A stretch of 64,000 bases of DNA from Rhodospirillales bacterium. Lineage in GTDB: Bacteria; Pseudomonadota; Alphaproteobacteria; Micavibrionales; Micavibrionaceae. Where the stretch lies: contig JACKJA010000002.1 of assembly GCA_020638175.1 (NCBI GenBank), forward strand, positions 744,001-808,000, in the 5' to 3' direction. The notes beneath the pieces were generated by a model. It was given only the letters and a program-made list of their open reading frames with translations, ran no database searches and was not told the DNA's origin. The translations under genes and the position numbers were made by a program. Position 1 is the first letter of the stretch. Every line of letters starts with the position of its first letter. Shown piece after piece: positions 8,489 to 16,645 of the stretch.

Positions 8489-9306
8489 TGTCTGAAAAAC
8501 TCCTCGCTCATCCAACGGCTCTGTGCAACATGGTGCGCCGCGTGGCACGGGAAGCCGGAGAAGTCACCCTCGAATATTTTGATGAGAGCGGCTATCAGGG
8601 CGCGGAAGCCAAGGGGGATGGTTCGCCTGTGACCGAAGCCGACCGGGCAGCCGAGACGTTGATTGAAAAAGCGCTGTCTGACATATTGCCCGGCATCCCG
8701 TTTATCGGCGAGGAAGCGGTGGCAGAAGGGCGGATTCCCGGTCTGACCGGGGCGGACTATTTCTGGCTGGTCGACGCTTTGGACGGGACCAAGGAATTTA
8801 TCTCCGGCAGCGGCGATTACACGGTCAACATCGCCCTGATCCATAAAAATAAACCGATTCTGGGCGTCGTTTATGCGCCGGTGAAGGGCGAACTTTACGC
8901 AGGAAGCGGTCCGGGAACGGCAATTCGCTGGCTGGAGGACACCGACAAGGAAAAGTCTATTCATGTCCGCCGCCCGCCCAAGGAAGGTTTGACCATTGTA
9001 TCCAGCCGTTCTCACGGCAGTGATGAAAAGCTGGCTAAATTTCTCGACGGCCAGAAAGTAGCCAAAGTCCTGAAAAAAGGCTCATCCCTGAAAATTTGCG
9101 CTGTGGCTGCTGGTAAGGCCGATCTGTACCCGCGTTTTGGCCCGACCTGTGAATGGGATATCGCGGCGGGACATGCAGTTTTGCTGAGCGCCGGGGGCGC
9201 TATGACGGATATGGACGGAGTGGAAATGAGCTACGGTCATGCCGGACGGAAATTCCTGAATCCTGAATTCATTGCCGCGCCGGCGGATAGTGTGATTACT
9301 CAATAA
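8488..9306 (+). CDS. cysQ: 3'(2'),5'-bisphosphate nucleotidase CysQ
   Basis: A 272-aa lithium-sensitive, inositol-monophosphatase-fold enzyme that hydrolyses adenosine 3',5'-bisphosphate (PAP) to AMP. PAP is the by-product of PAPS-dependent sulfotransferases and PAPS reductase. Metal-binding motifs are GEEAVAEG (about residues 73-80), the DxxDGT signature VDALDGTKEF near 91, and CEWDIAAGHAVL near 221. Its ATG overlaps the cysNC stop (TAATG), indicating translational coupling. Its 3' end overlaps the convergent pleD gene by 11 bp. Confidence 0.93.
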   Translation: MSEKLLAHPTALCNMVRRVAREAGEVTLEYFDESGYQGAEAKGDGSPVTEADRAAETLIEKALSDILPGIPFIGEEAVAEGRIPGLTGADYFWLVDALDGTKEFISGSGDYTVNIALIHKNKPILGVVYAPVKGELYAGSGPGTAIRWLEDTDKEKSIHVRRPPKEGLTIVSSRSHGSDEKLAKFLDGQKVAKVLKKGSSLKICAVAAGKADLYPRFGPTCEWDIAAGHAVLLSAGGAMTDMDGVEMSYGHAGRKFLNPEFIAAPADSVITQ

Positions 9307-10726
9307 GCTGGCGGTCGCCGATTTTGAATTTATCGGGGTCGAGTTTACCAATATCTTCGAATACGGTGCAGTTTCTGCCGCTGTCCTTTGCCTGATAAAG
9401 CGCTTTGTCGGCGCGCTCCAGTACTTCCTCAACGCTGTGGCCGTTATGGTCAATCAGGGCACCGCCGATGGATGTTGAAATGCTAAGTTCTCCGTCAGGC
9501 GTGCTGCATTTAAACGGTTTGTCGCAGATAGAGCGTCGCAGACGCTCGGCAATCAACTGGGACATATCTTCCGACGTGTCGGGCAGGATGGCGACAAACT
9601 CCTCACCGCCCAGCCGGGCCACCAGGTCAAAACTCCGCAAATTATCCTGCAGGCGAAACGCAAACGTCTTCAAAACTTCATCCCCGACACCGTGGCCATG
9701 GGTATCGTTGACATCCTTGAAATGGTCGATATCCAAAAGAAGAACACACAGGCTTTTCTTGCTTTCCTGGTTTTTCTGGAGAAGTTTTTGAAGGTGGACT
9801 TCCATGTAACGCCGGTTATACAGCCCCGTCAGGGAATCAGTAAGCGCCATCGACAAGCTCACCTCGTAATTGGCCCGCAGACGTTCCTGAAAACGTTTCC
9901 GCCGGATTTGTGTGCGGGCGCGGGCCAGCAATTCGTTACGGTCAACCGGGCGGATAATGTAATCATGGGCGCCGATTTCCAATCCTTGCGCGATGCGCGG
10001 CATATCATCCTCGGTGCCAATCATCAAAATCGGGATAGAGCGGGTCTTTTCGTTGGAACGCAAATGAGAGCACAAGCGCAGCCCGTCTTCCTGTTTCAGG
10101 TTCAGGCTTACAATCAAAAGGTCAAAGGCTTCATGCTGGGAAACCTGTTCCATCGCCTGCATACCGGATTCCACGGTAACAGTCGTGTCGTCATCCTGTT
10201 TCAGGATATCGACGATTTTATCGCTTTCGAATTCCTGATCTTCAACGACCAGAACACGGGCATGTTCGACAGGCTCGTTCATCACAGACGCATTTTCATC
10301 GGTAACGCCAAGCTGTGAAGCCGTCGTTTCCCGTGTGCGCCACTCATCAACGGTCATTTTCAAACGAACCAGAGACCGCACCCGCGCCATCAGCGCAGTA
10401 TCGTTGACCGGTTTGCTCAGGAAATCATCAGCTCCGGCTTCCAGACCGCGCACCCGGTCGACATTGTCGGTCAGCGCCGTCACCATTACCACAGGGATAT
10501 GGGCCGCGGCGGGGTTTTCCTTGATTCTCTTGCAGACTTCAAAGCCGTCCATGCCCGGCATCATGACATCCAGCAAAACGATGTCGGGGCGATCGCTCTC
10601 AACTTTCCGAAGGGCTTCCTCGCCGCTGGTGGCCGTCAGGACGTCGTAATACTCGCTGCTCAGCTTGGCTTCCAGCAGCTTAACGTTGGGTAAAATATCA
10701 TCGACGACCAAAACACGCGCAGACAT
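9296..10726 (-). CDS. pleD: PleD-type response regulator / diguanylate cyclase
   Basis: A 476-aa REC-REC-GGDEF protein that makes cyclic di-GMP. REC1 (about residues 3-120) keeps the phospho-acceptor Asp in DIVLLDVMMPGMDG. REC2 (about 155-275) has lost it (LLIVSLNLKQEDG) and acts as an adaptor, as in Caulobacter PleD. The C-terminal cyclase has an intact GGEEF, preceded at the canonical distance by RSFD, the RxxD product-inhibition I-site. It lies 26 bp downstream of divK on the minus strand, the conserved alphaproteobacterial divK-pleD pair controlling polarity and the motile-sessile switch. Confidence 0.95.
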   Translation of the reverse strand: MSARVLVVDDILPNVKLLEAKLSSEYYDVLTATSGEEALRKVESDRPDIVLLDVMMPGMDGFEVCKRIKENPAAAHIPVVMVTALTDNVDRVRGLEAGADDFLSKPVNDTALMARVRSLVRLKMTVDEWRTRETTASQLGVTDENASVMNEPVEHARVLVVEDQEFESDKIVDILKQDDDTTVTVESGMQAMEQVSQHEAFDLLIVSLNLKQEDGLRLCSHLRSNEKTRSIPILMIGTEDDMPRIAQGLEIGAHDYIIRPVDRNELLARARTQIRRKRFQERLRANYEVSLSMALTDSLTGLYNRRYMEVHLQKLLQKNQESKKSLCVLLLDIDHFKDVNDTHGHGVGDEVLKTFAFRLQDNLRSFDLVARLGGEEFVAILPDTSEDMSQLIAERLRRSICDKPFKCSTPDGELSISTSIGGALIDHNGHSVEEVLERADKALYQAKDSGRNCTVFEDIGKLDPDKFKIGDRQLIE

Positions 10727-10752
10727 TGTTCAGCAGCCCCTCTTTTGTTTTT

Positions 10753-11130
10753 TTAATCTTTATCTGTACCCAGATGTTTCTGGACTGTTTCAATAAATGT
10801 AGAAACGGAAATCGGCTTGGAGATATAGTCTTCACAGCCGCCCTCACGGATTTTTTGCTCATCGCCCTTCATCGCGAAGGCCGTAATGGCAATCACCGGA
10901 ATTGATTTAAGTTCCTCGTCGGCTTTTAGCCACTTGGTAATGTCCATGCCGGAAACTTCGGGGAGCTGTATATCCATTAAAATCAGGTCAGGCTTGTGTG
11001 TCCGCGCCAGTTCCAGAACCTTGTTGCCTTCCTTGGTCTGGATTGTGTCAATGCCATGCGCTTCCAGAAGATCATGGAAAAGCTTCATGTTCAGGTCATT
11101 GTCTTCGACGATCAGTACGGTTTGTGCCAT
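10753..11130 (-). CDS. divK: Single-domain response regulator DivK
   Basis: A 125-aa stand-alone receiver domain. Conserved features are the acidic pocket VEDNDLNMKL, phospho-acceptor Asp in DLILMDIQLPEVSG, Thr in IAITAFAMKGD, and Lys in DYISKPIS. DivK receives phosphate from cell-cycle kinases and tunes CckA/CtrA signalling and PleC/DivJ. It precedes pleD in the same transcript. The upstream region to 11216 is AT-rich and should hold the promoter, but I could not find a convincing CtrA site. Confidence 0.93.
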   Translation of the reverse strand: MAQTVLIVEDNDLNMKLFHDLLEAHGIDTIQTKEGNKVLELARTHKPDLILMDIQLPEVSGMDITKWLKADEELKSIPVIAITAFAMKGDEQKIREGGCEDYISKPISVSTFIETVQKHLGTDKD

Positions 11131-11216
11131 GACTTTTTATTGTTAGTGAAAACAGTTCCTCTTTATATCACGATATTTATATTAGCCGGTAAATATTTGC
11201 GAAAACCTTAATTTTT

Positions 11217-12131
11217 TTAATGACATGGCGATGTTTTGGGTTTTTCCAGCGCCACCAGCTTTTGTGTCACCGAAAAATCCTTGTATTCGACCAGCATATC
11301 GCCGATGACGCCGTTCTCATACAAGACGACATCCATTTCATAATCGGAATCGGCGGCCGGTTCGGCCAAAGGGAAAAAGGCCATGCGCACATGCCAGGCT
11401 CTGGTGTCGAGAAAAGTTTGGTCGACATTGGCGCGGTCTTTGATTTTCTCTTCCGGGGAAAGCTCTTTGCCGATGAAGGCATTGATTTCAACCGGGCCGT
11501 CTTCGTCGCTGCCGTCGAACACCGTGGCATTAAAGAATTTTTTGCCTTTCCGGGCCTGCGCGATCAGGGCCATCGTATGACTGACCGGGAACAGGGTGCC
11601 GGGTGGCAAATCGAGAGAAAAATTAGCCGGGATCGTATAGGAAACGGTTCCTTCCTTGCCGGGAGGGCTTTCCGCTCTTCCGCGCAGTTCCTCATAGATG
11701 TCGCCGTTACGGCTGCGCCGGGAACTGAAGTTAAAACTTTCGCCGTCAAAGGCTTCGTAGGTCGAAAAATCGCTGGTGATATGCATCGGCGCGGTTTCGG
11801 CATACTCGTATGTCAGGTTAAATTGGTGATCCGATGTCCATGCCTCGCAGACAGGGCGCCATTCGAAAAACATCTGGCCGCTGATGTTCAGAATTTGGGC
11901 GCTGCTGCGCCGGGCCGTCATTTCGATCTCGTACAGGGCTTTATGGGCGGCCAGCCCGTCGATGATCTGTGCCGGTTTCACAGCGGAATCTCTGGAAACG
12001 AGCGCTTCAGTCATGGGCTGCGGCGCAGGCGGTTCCTTGCCCGCCGGGCTTCCCTTCAGGTCAATAAAAGCCAGTACCGCGATAAAAGCGATCAGCAGAT
12101 AAATATAACGGTCAGGGGAAAGCTTAATCAT
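11217..12131 (-). CDS. EipB-like periplasmic envelope-integrity protein (DUF1849)
   Basis: A 304-aa protein with an N-terminal hydrophobic segment (YIYLLIAFIAVLAF), consistent with a signal peptide or anchor, then a DUF1849 beta-rich domain. Family marks are LAAHKALYEIEM near the start of the domain, a Cys in EWRPVCEAW and a second Cys at the extreme C-terminus (SPCH). EipB proteins of Brucella form a conserved disulfide between two such cysteines and support cell-envelope integrity. The start at 12131 is chosen because the hydrophobic segment follows at once; a longer frame reaches 12224 without a better signal. The gene is monocistronic, between divK and a divergent GGDEF gene. Confidence 0.82.
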   Translation of the reverse strand: MIKLSPDRYIYLLIAFIAVLAFIDLKGSPAGKEPPAPQPMTEALVSRDSAVKPAQIIDGLAAHKALYEIEMTARRSSAQILNISGQMFFEWRPVCEAWTSDHQFNLTYEYAETAPMHITSDFSTYEAFDGESFNFSSRRSRNGDIYEELRGRAESPPGKEGTVSYTIPANFSLDLPPGTLFPVSHTMALIAQARKGKKFFNATVFDGSDEDGPVEINAFIGKELSPEEKIKDRANVDQTFLDTRAWHVRMAFFPLAEPAADSDYEMDVVLYENGVIGDMLVEYKDFSVTQKLVALEKPKTSPCH

Positions 12132-12329
12132 TCTTCTATCATAAAGGATAAAACCGGCCGGGCAAAGAGCCAACAATGCCGTTTTCGATCCTTCTGTGGC
12201 AATTATTGCCGACCCCGCAGGCAAAAATAGCCCGGATAGGGAAGGGCGGTTAAAAATGCCGCGTGGAGGATGGGAAGTTATACCCTGTTAATATATTGAA
12301 TTTAAATGAAAAAATTTATTTGTCCCGGT

Positions 12330-12345
12330 TGGCACGATCCTCGCA
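12330..12345 (+). promoter_or_regulatory. Sigma-54 (-24/-12) promoter
   Basis: The sequence TGGCACGATCCTCGCA has GG and GC spaced by exactly 10 nt and a perfect TGGCACG upstream half. It is very like the promoter at 37357-37372 (TGGCACGATTTTCGCT). It would start transcription near 12356, about 95 bp before the degenerate GGDEF gene. Confidence 0.65.
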
Positions 12346-12449
12346 AGGTCTTTTCTCATGAAGGCTTGGCTTTCGCATTTTGGGTGACGGTTTTTTAAAA
12401 CCATTGTTTGAAACAAAAAGAGATGTTTTTACGGACAAACGGATCGGCG

Positions 12450-13142
12450 ATGACAACGAACTTTGTAAAATATAATACAGGCATGCCCAAAGCCGGACAG
12501 GTTGACGGGAAAAATGCCGTTTTGGCCGGATTGCTGCGCCGTCCCCGCGATAATGACGGCCATCAGGTGCCGCACCGTATTCTGACATTGCTTGAAAAAG
12601 CGGGCCGGATGCTGGCGCGCGCCGAACAACGCCTGAACGAACAAACAATAAGAATCAGCCAGTTGGAAAATCTGGCGACGACCGACGAGTTGACAGGGGT
12701 ATTAAATCGCCGCGGCTTTTGTGAGGCTTTTTCCCGCGAATTGGCGCGCTGCGAACGTAATTTGAGCGATGGCGGCTTGTTGCTGCTGATCGATGTCGAT
12801 AATTTCCAGACAATCCAGGCCGAACATGGTTTTCTGGCGGGCGATGCCTGCTTGCGGCTGGTCGGGCATGCCCTGGCGGGCAGCATTCGCCTGATGGATG
12901 CCGCCGGCCGTCTGGAAGATGATAATTTTGTTCTCCTACTCTCCAACACAACACAGGGATCAGCTGCTGCAAGGGCGCAAGAACTCGTCCGGCAGTTGAA
13001 TAATCTGGCACTGGCCTGGCACGGGGAAGAACTTCCCGTCCGGGCCAGTGTCTGCCTGCGTGCCTATGGCAAGGGAGATACGGTCCAGCGATTTTTCGGC
13101 ACAGGGATTGAATCCCGGAAAGAGAGCATTGCTGCGGAATAA
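12450..13142 (+). CDS. Degenerate GGDEF-domain protein
   Basis: About 230 aa. After a linker with a short coiled coil (about residues 45-75), a GGDEF fold begins at LATTDELTGVLNRRGF and continues through LLLLIDVDNFQTIQAEHG. The active-site loop is RLEDDNFVLL instead of the RxGGDEF pattern, so both glycines are lost and cyclase activity is unlikely. It may bind GTP or c-di-GMP, or act as a protein-interaction domain. The start is uncertain: in-frame TTG 12408, ATG 12423 and ATG 12450 exist, and 12450 has a slightly better ribosome site. The sigma-54 promoter upstream and nearby pleD suggest a role in motility or surface control, which is inference. Confidence 0.75.
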   Translation: MTTNFVKYNTGMPKAGQVDGKNAVLAGLLRRPRDNDGHQVPHRILTLLEKAGRMLARAEQRLNEQTIRISQLENLATTDELTGVLNRRGFCEAFSRELARCERNLSDGGLLLLIDVDNFQTIQAEHGFLAGDACLRLVGHALAGSIRLMDAAGRLEDDNFVLLLSNTTQGSAAARAQELVRQLNNLALAWHGEELPVRASVCLRAYGKGDTVQRFFGTGIESRKESIAAE

Positions 13143-13174
13143 GAGTTTTTAAAAACGGTTTTCGTTTGGTTTTC

Positions 13175-13219
13175 GTCTGCCAACCCTCCCTAACCGTGAA
13201 CCCAAACCCTAGGCAGACG
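13175..13219. repeat. 8-bp inverted repeat
   Basis: CGTCTGCC at 13175-13182 and GGCAGACG at 13212-13219 form a perfect inverted repeat around a 29-nt loop that is rich in ACCCT-like triplets. Confidence 0.5.
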
Positions 13220-13227
13220 ATACCCCC

Positions 13228-13270
13228 GGCCCGGTTGATGTGTCCCCAACATGTCACCGGGCCAACCTTT
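13228..13270 (+). terminator. Hairpin with T run, possible terminator
   Basis: GGCCCGGT at 13228-13235 pairs perfectly with ACCGGGCC at 13256-13263. The stem extends inward with wobble pairs (GATGTGT / ACATGTC), and CCTTTTTCCC follows. It lies about 85 bp after the degenerate GGDEF gene and could end its transcript; it could equally be part of the repeat block. Confidence 0.5.
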
Positions 13271-13322
13271 TTCCCAGAGCATTTCCCATTTGGGCGTACA
13301 CTTCGTTATCCTTCGGCCTTGG

Positions 13323-13354
13323 CGTGCTCACGTACTTTCGTGCTCACGTACTTT
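13323..13354. repeat. 16-bp perfect tandem duplication
   Basis: CGTGCTCACGTACTTT occurs twice head to tail (13323-13338, 13339-13354), followed by a partial third half-copy around ATGTACGC. Confidence 0.85.
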
Positions 13355-13449
13355 TATGTACGCTGCGCGCGCCGCGCCTTGACTGCCTCGTGTTCAAATC
13401 AAAGCGAAAACGCTCTGATGGCGATGGTCCGGGATTTTACAGGAAACCC

Positions 13450-13527
13450 GTCATTGCGAGGAGGCCGTTAAGGCCGACGCGGCAATCCAGAAGATTGCTT
13501 CGGTCATATACATTCCTTCGCAATGAC
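13450..13527. repeat. REP/MITE-like palindromic element
   Basis: The outer inverted repeat GTCATTGCGA (13450-13459) / TCGCAATGAC (13518-13527) encloses two inner hairpins: GGCC-GTTAA-GGCC at 13463-13475, and GCAATC-CAGAA-GATTGC at 13482-13498. The GTCATTGCGAGG...CGGCAATCCA...ATTGC...CGCAATGAC layout is a widespread intergenic repeat type in proteobacterial genomes. It is likely present in many copies in this genome. Confidence 0.7.
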
Positions 13528-13540
13528 AAGATAGATAGGA

Positions 13541-15355
13541 TTAAGCCGCGTCCTCGACCTTCACCTTGTCCTTCGGCAGGTTCAGCTTTAGGTGCAGGTC
13601 TTTGAGCTGCTCCGGCGTGGCTTCGGACGGGGCGCCCATCATCACGTCTTCATAACGGCCGTTCATGACAAAGGCGTAAACTTCGCGCAGGTTCGGCTCA
13701 TTGGCCAATAACATTACGATACGGTCTATCCCGAAGGCGCAGCCACCGTGCGGCGGAGCCCCGTATTTAAAGGCGTTCAGCATCCCGCCGAACTTTTTCT
13801 CCAGCACCTCGCGGTCATACCCGGCAATCGCAAAGGCGCGCTCCATCAGCTCGGGAGAATGGTTCCGGATCGCCCCGGAGCACAATTCAAACCCGTTGCA
13901 AACACAGTCATACTGCCACGCCAGAACCTCCAGCGGATCTTCGGTATTCAGCGCCTTCAGGCCGCCCTGCGGCATCGAAAACGGGTTGTGCGAAAAGTCG
14001 ATCTTGGCCGTTTCTTCGTTCAGCTCATACATCGGGAAGTCGACAATCCAGCAGAATTTGTAAACGCCGGACTCCCGGCACTCCATGGCGTTGCAAATCG
14101 CATCGCGGGCTTTTCCGGCCATCGGCGCGGCTTTTTTCTCAAGATCACAGACAAAGAAAATCGCATCGCCGTTTTCCAGCCCGGCCAGTTCCTTCATGGC
14201 GTCCTGTGCGGCAGGCGGCACGAATTTGGCAATCGGCCCTTTGCCTTCGCCGTCGGCATACAGGATATATCCCAGACCCACGGCTCCTTCGCCGCGCGCC
14301 CAGTCGTTCAGCTTGTCAAAGAAGCTACGCGGCTTGTCACCGACACCCGGTGCCTTGATCGCGCGAACCACGCCGCCTTTGTCGATGATGCCTTTGAAGG
14401 CTTTGAATTCCACATCGTCGCGGGCGAAGATTTCCGTGACGTCGATGATCTCTAGCGGGTTGCGCAAATCCGGCTTGTCGGTGCCGTATTTCATCATCGC
14501 TTCCTTGTAAGTCAGACGCGGGAACGGTGTGCCGGTAACGCTGTGCGCCTTGCCGGTCCAATCGGAAAACTCTTCGAAAATGCCGCCGATCACAGGCTCC
14601 ATTGTGTTGAAAATGTCATCCTGCGTGACAAAGCTCATCTCCATATCGAGCTGGTAGAATTCGGCCAGCCGGTCGGCGCGGCCGTCTTCGTCCCGGAAAC
14701 ACGGGGCGATCTGGAAGTATTTGTCAAAGCCCGATACCATCAAAAGCTGTTTGAATTGCTGCGGTGCCTGCGGCAGGGCATAGAATTTCCCCGGATGCAA
14801 ACGGGAGGGAACCAGGTAATCCCGTGCCCCTTCGGGGGAGGAGGCCGTCATAATCGGCGTGTTGAATTCCTGAAAGCCCTGATCCCACATGCGGCGGCGC
14901 ATGGATGAAATGACATTGTTGCGCAGGCGCACGCGGGAATGCATGCCCTCCCGGCGCAGGTCAAGATAACGGTATTTCAGGCGGGTATCTTCGCCAACCC
15001 CGTCATCTTCGGCCACCTGAAACGGGATGATTTCGGCGGCGCCCTGCAAGGTCGCTTCGTCGATGTAAACTTCAATCGCGCCGGTCGGCAGGTTTGCATT
15101 CGCCGTTTCACCGGGGCGCAGGCGAACCTTGCCGGTAATTGTGATCGTGCTTTCCGGGCGCCATTTCTCGGCTTCGGCCAGCAACGGCGATCCCTCATCC
15201 ACAACGCACTGCGTCAGGCCATATGTGTCGCGCAAATCAATGAACAGCACTCCGCCATGGTCGCGTTTACGGCTGACCCATCCGGACAGGCGAACGGTCT
15301 GGCCGTCATGGTCTTGACGAAGCTCTCCACAATGGTGCGTGCGATAGGCGTGCAT
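13541..15355 (-). CDS. aspS: Aspartyl-tRNA synthetase
   Basis: A 604-aa class II synthetase charging tRNA-Asp (or tRNA-Asp and tRNA-Asn in the non-discriminating form). The N-terminal OB fold (SGWVSRKRDHGGVLFIDLRD) is followed by class II motif 1, motif 2 (FRDEDGRADRLAEFYQLD) and the GAD insertion. Motif 3 is in CAFGIDRIVMLL. The start is ATG 15355 (MHAYRTHHCG), where family members begin, although the frame stays open to 15550. No amidotransferase genes are visible to judge discrimination. Confidence 0.96.
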   Translation of the reverse strand: MHAYRTHHCGELRQDHDGQTVRLSGWVSRKRDHGGVLFIDLRDTYGLTQCVVDEGSPLLAEAEKWRPESTITITGKVRLRPGETANANLPTGAIEVYIDEATLQGAAEIIPFQVAEDDGVGEDTRLKYRYLDLRREGMHSRVRLRNNVISSMRRRMWDQGFQEFNTPIMTASSPEGARDYLVPSRLHPGKFYALPQAPQQFKQLLMVSGFDKYFQIAPCFRDEDGRADRLAEFYQLDMEMSFVTQDDIFNTMEPVIGGIFEEFSDWTGKAHSVTGTPFPRLTYKEAMMKYGTDKPDLRNPLEIIDVTEIFARDDVEFKAFKGIIDKGGVVRAIKAPGVGDKPRSFFDKLNDWARGEGAVGLGYILYADGEGKGPIAKFVPPAAQDAMKELAGLENGDAIFFVCDLEKKAAPMAGKARDAICNAMECRESGVYKFCWIVDFPMYELNEETAKIDFSHNPFSMPQGGLKALNTEDPLEVLAWQYDCVCNGFELCSGAIRNHSPELMERAFAIAGYDREVLEKKFGGMLNAFKYGAPPHGGCAFGIDRIVMLLANEPNLREVYAFVMNGRYEDVMMGAPSEATPEQLKDLHLKLNLPKDKVKVEDAA

Positions 15356-15496
15356 AAATCGGTATCCCTTTGGTTTTAATCTGTTTGCCGAAAAAGCTTT
15401 TATAACCGTCCCGGCCCCTAAACGCCAAGGTTTTTTACCGAGACATATAAAATTATTTATTGGCGTCTTGCTCTCTTCACGTTTAAAAGAGATGTC

Positions 15497-16645
15497 ATGA
15501 TTATCACCGAACAAAACAAACTGGATGCGCTCTGCGCTGACCTTTCGCAAGCGCCCTTTATCACCATTGATACCGAATTCCTGCGGGAAAAAACCTATTA
15601 TCCGCTGCTATGCCTTGTTCAGGTCGCCGCGCCGGACGGCGAACCGGCGGCGATTGATCCGCTGGTCGGCGACCTTGACCTGACCCCGCTGTTTGATCTT
15701 CTGGCCAATAAAAATGTCGTGAAAGTTTTTCATGCCGCGCGGCAGGATCTTGAGATTTTTTACAACATGATGGGCAAAGTTCCCCATCCGATTTTTGATA
15801 CGCAGGTCGCGGCCATGGTCTGCGGGTATGGCGATCAGGTCGGTTATTCCAATCTGGTACAGACAATCACGGGCGTCCAGCTTGATAAAGCTCAGCAGTT
15901 CACGGACTGGTCCCGGCGGCCTTTGTCGAACAAACAGCTTGTCTATGCGCTCGATGACGTAACGCATTTGCGCAATGTGTACGGGAAATTAAAGGCCGAA
16001 CTGGCTGATCGGGGCCGTCTGGGCTGGGAAGAAGAAGAAATGGCGATCCTGACCAGTGCCGATACCTATCAAAACAAACCGGAAGAGGCATGGCGGCGTG
16101 TGAAAATCCGCTCTGACAAGCCCCGGACCTTGGCGGTGCTGCGCGAACTGGCGGCATGGCGCGAGCGCGAAGCGCAAAGCCGCGATATCCCCCGGCCGCG
16201 CGTCCTGAAGGACGACACGCTGGCGGAAATTGCCCTGCAAACACCTAAAACGGTTGATACCTTGTCACATTTGCGTGGGTTTTCTGCCGATATGGCCCGG
16301 GGAAAACTGGGCAAGAATGTACTGGAAGCTGTGAAAAAAGGGCTGGATACGCCCAAGGAAGACTGCCCCCATGTCCAGCGTAAACAGCGCCTGCCCATCG
16401 AAAAAGGCCCGGCTTTGGAAATGCTGAAAATGTTGCTGCGGATTCAGGCCGGGGAGCACGGCGTTGCCGCCAAATTGATTGCGTCTGCAGACGATCTTGA
16501 GGATCTGGCCCGTGACGAGCGTGAGGAAATACCGGCCATGCGCGGCTGGCGCTACGACGTGTTCGGCAAAGAGGCACAGGCGCTTTTGAAGGGGCGTCTG
16601 GGATTGACCTTGCGGAACGGTAAAATCGAAAAACTGGAACTCTAG
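15497..16645 (+). CDS. rnd: Ribonuclease D
   Basis: A 382-aa 3'-5' exoribonuclease for tRNA maturation. The DEDD exonuclease domain covers about residues 1-165: Exo I in ITIDTEFLREKTYYP, Exo II in KVFHAARQDLEIFYN, and Exo III in YALDDVTHLRNVY. HRDC-like domains follow at about 210-290 and 295-375. ATG 15497 has AAAAGAGATG upstream. It ends 4 bp into the convergent ribokinase-family gene. Confidence 0.94.
   Translation: MIITEQNKLDALCADLSQAPFITIDTEFLREKTYYPLLCLVQVAAPDGEPAAIDPLVGDLDLTPLFDLLANKNVVKVFHAARQDLEIFYNMMGKVPHPIFDTQVAAMVCGYGDQVGYSNLVQTITGVQLDKAQQFTDWSRRPLSNKQLVYALDDVTHLRNVYGKLKAELADRGRLGWEEEEMAILTSADTYQNKPEEAWRRVKIRSDKPRTLAVLRELAAWREREAQSRDIPRPRVLKDDTLAEIALQTPKTVDTLSHLRGFSADMARGKLGKNVLEAVKKGLDTPKEDCPHVQRKQRLPIEKGPALEMLKMLLRIQAGEHGVAAKLIASADDLEDLARDEREEIPAMRGWRYDVFGKEAQALLKGRLGLTLRNGKIEKLEL

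Larger units (their letters stand above)
13143..13540 (+). other. Non-coding block with nested repeats
   Basis: About 400 bp between the degenerate GGDEF gene and the 3' end of aspS, with no credible gene. It contains an 8-bp inverted repeat, a strong hairpin followed by T5, a 16-bp perfect tandem duplication and a REP-like multi-hairpin element, each listed separately. The short reading frames here have no ribosome sites or recognisable products. Confidence 0.6.

Noticed and set aside
12358..12387. Nine-codon upstream frame in the leader of the degenerate GGDEF gene
   Set aside because: It lies just after the predicted sigma-54 start and has no ribosome site; too short to support as a leader peptide.
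13166..13605. Two overlapping plus-strand frames of about 100-120 codons in the repeat block
   Set aside because: They run through hairpins and tandem repeats and into aspS, have no ribosome sites, and give low-complexity products.
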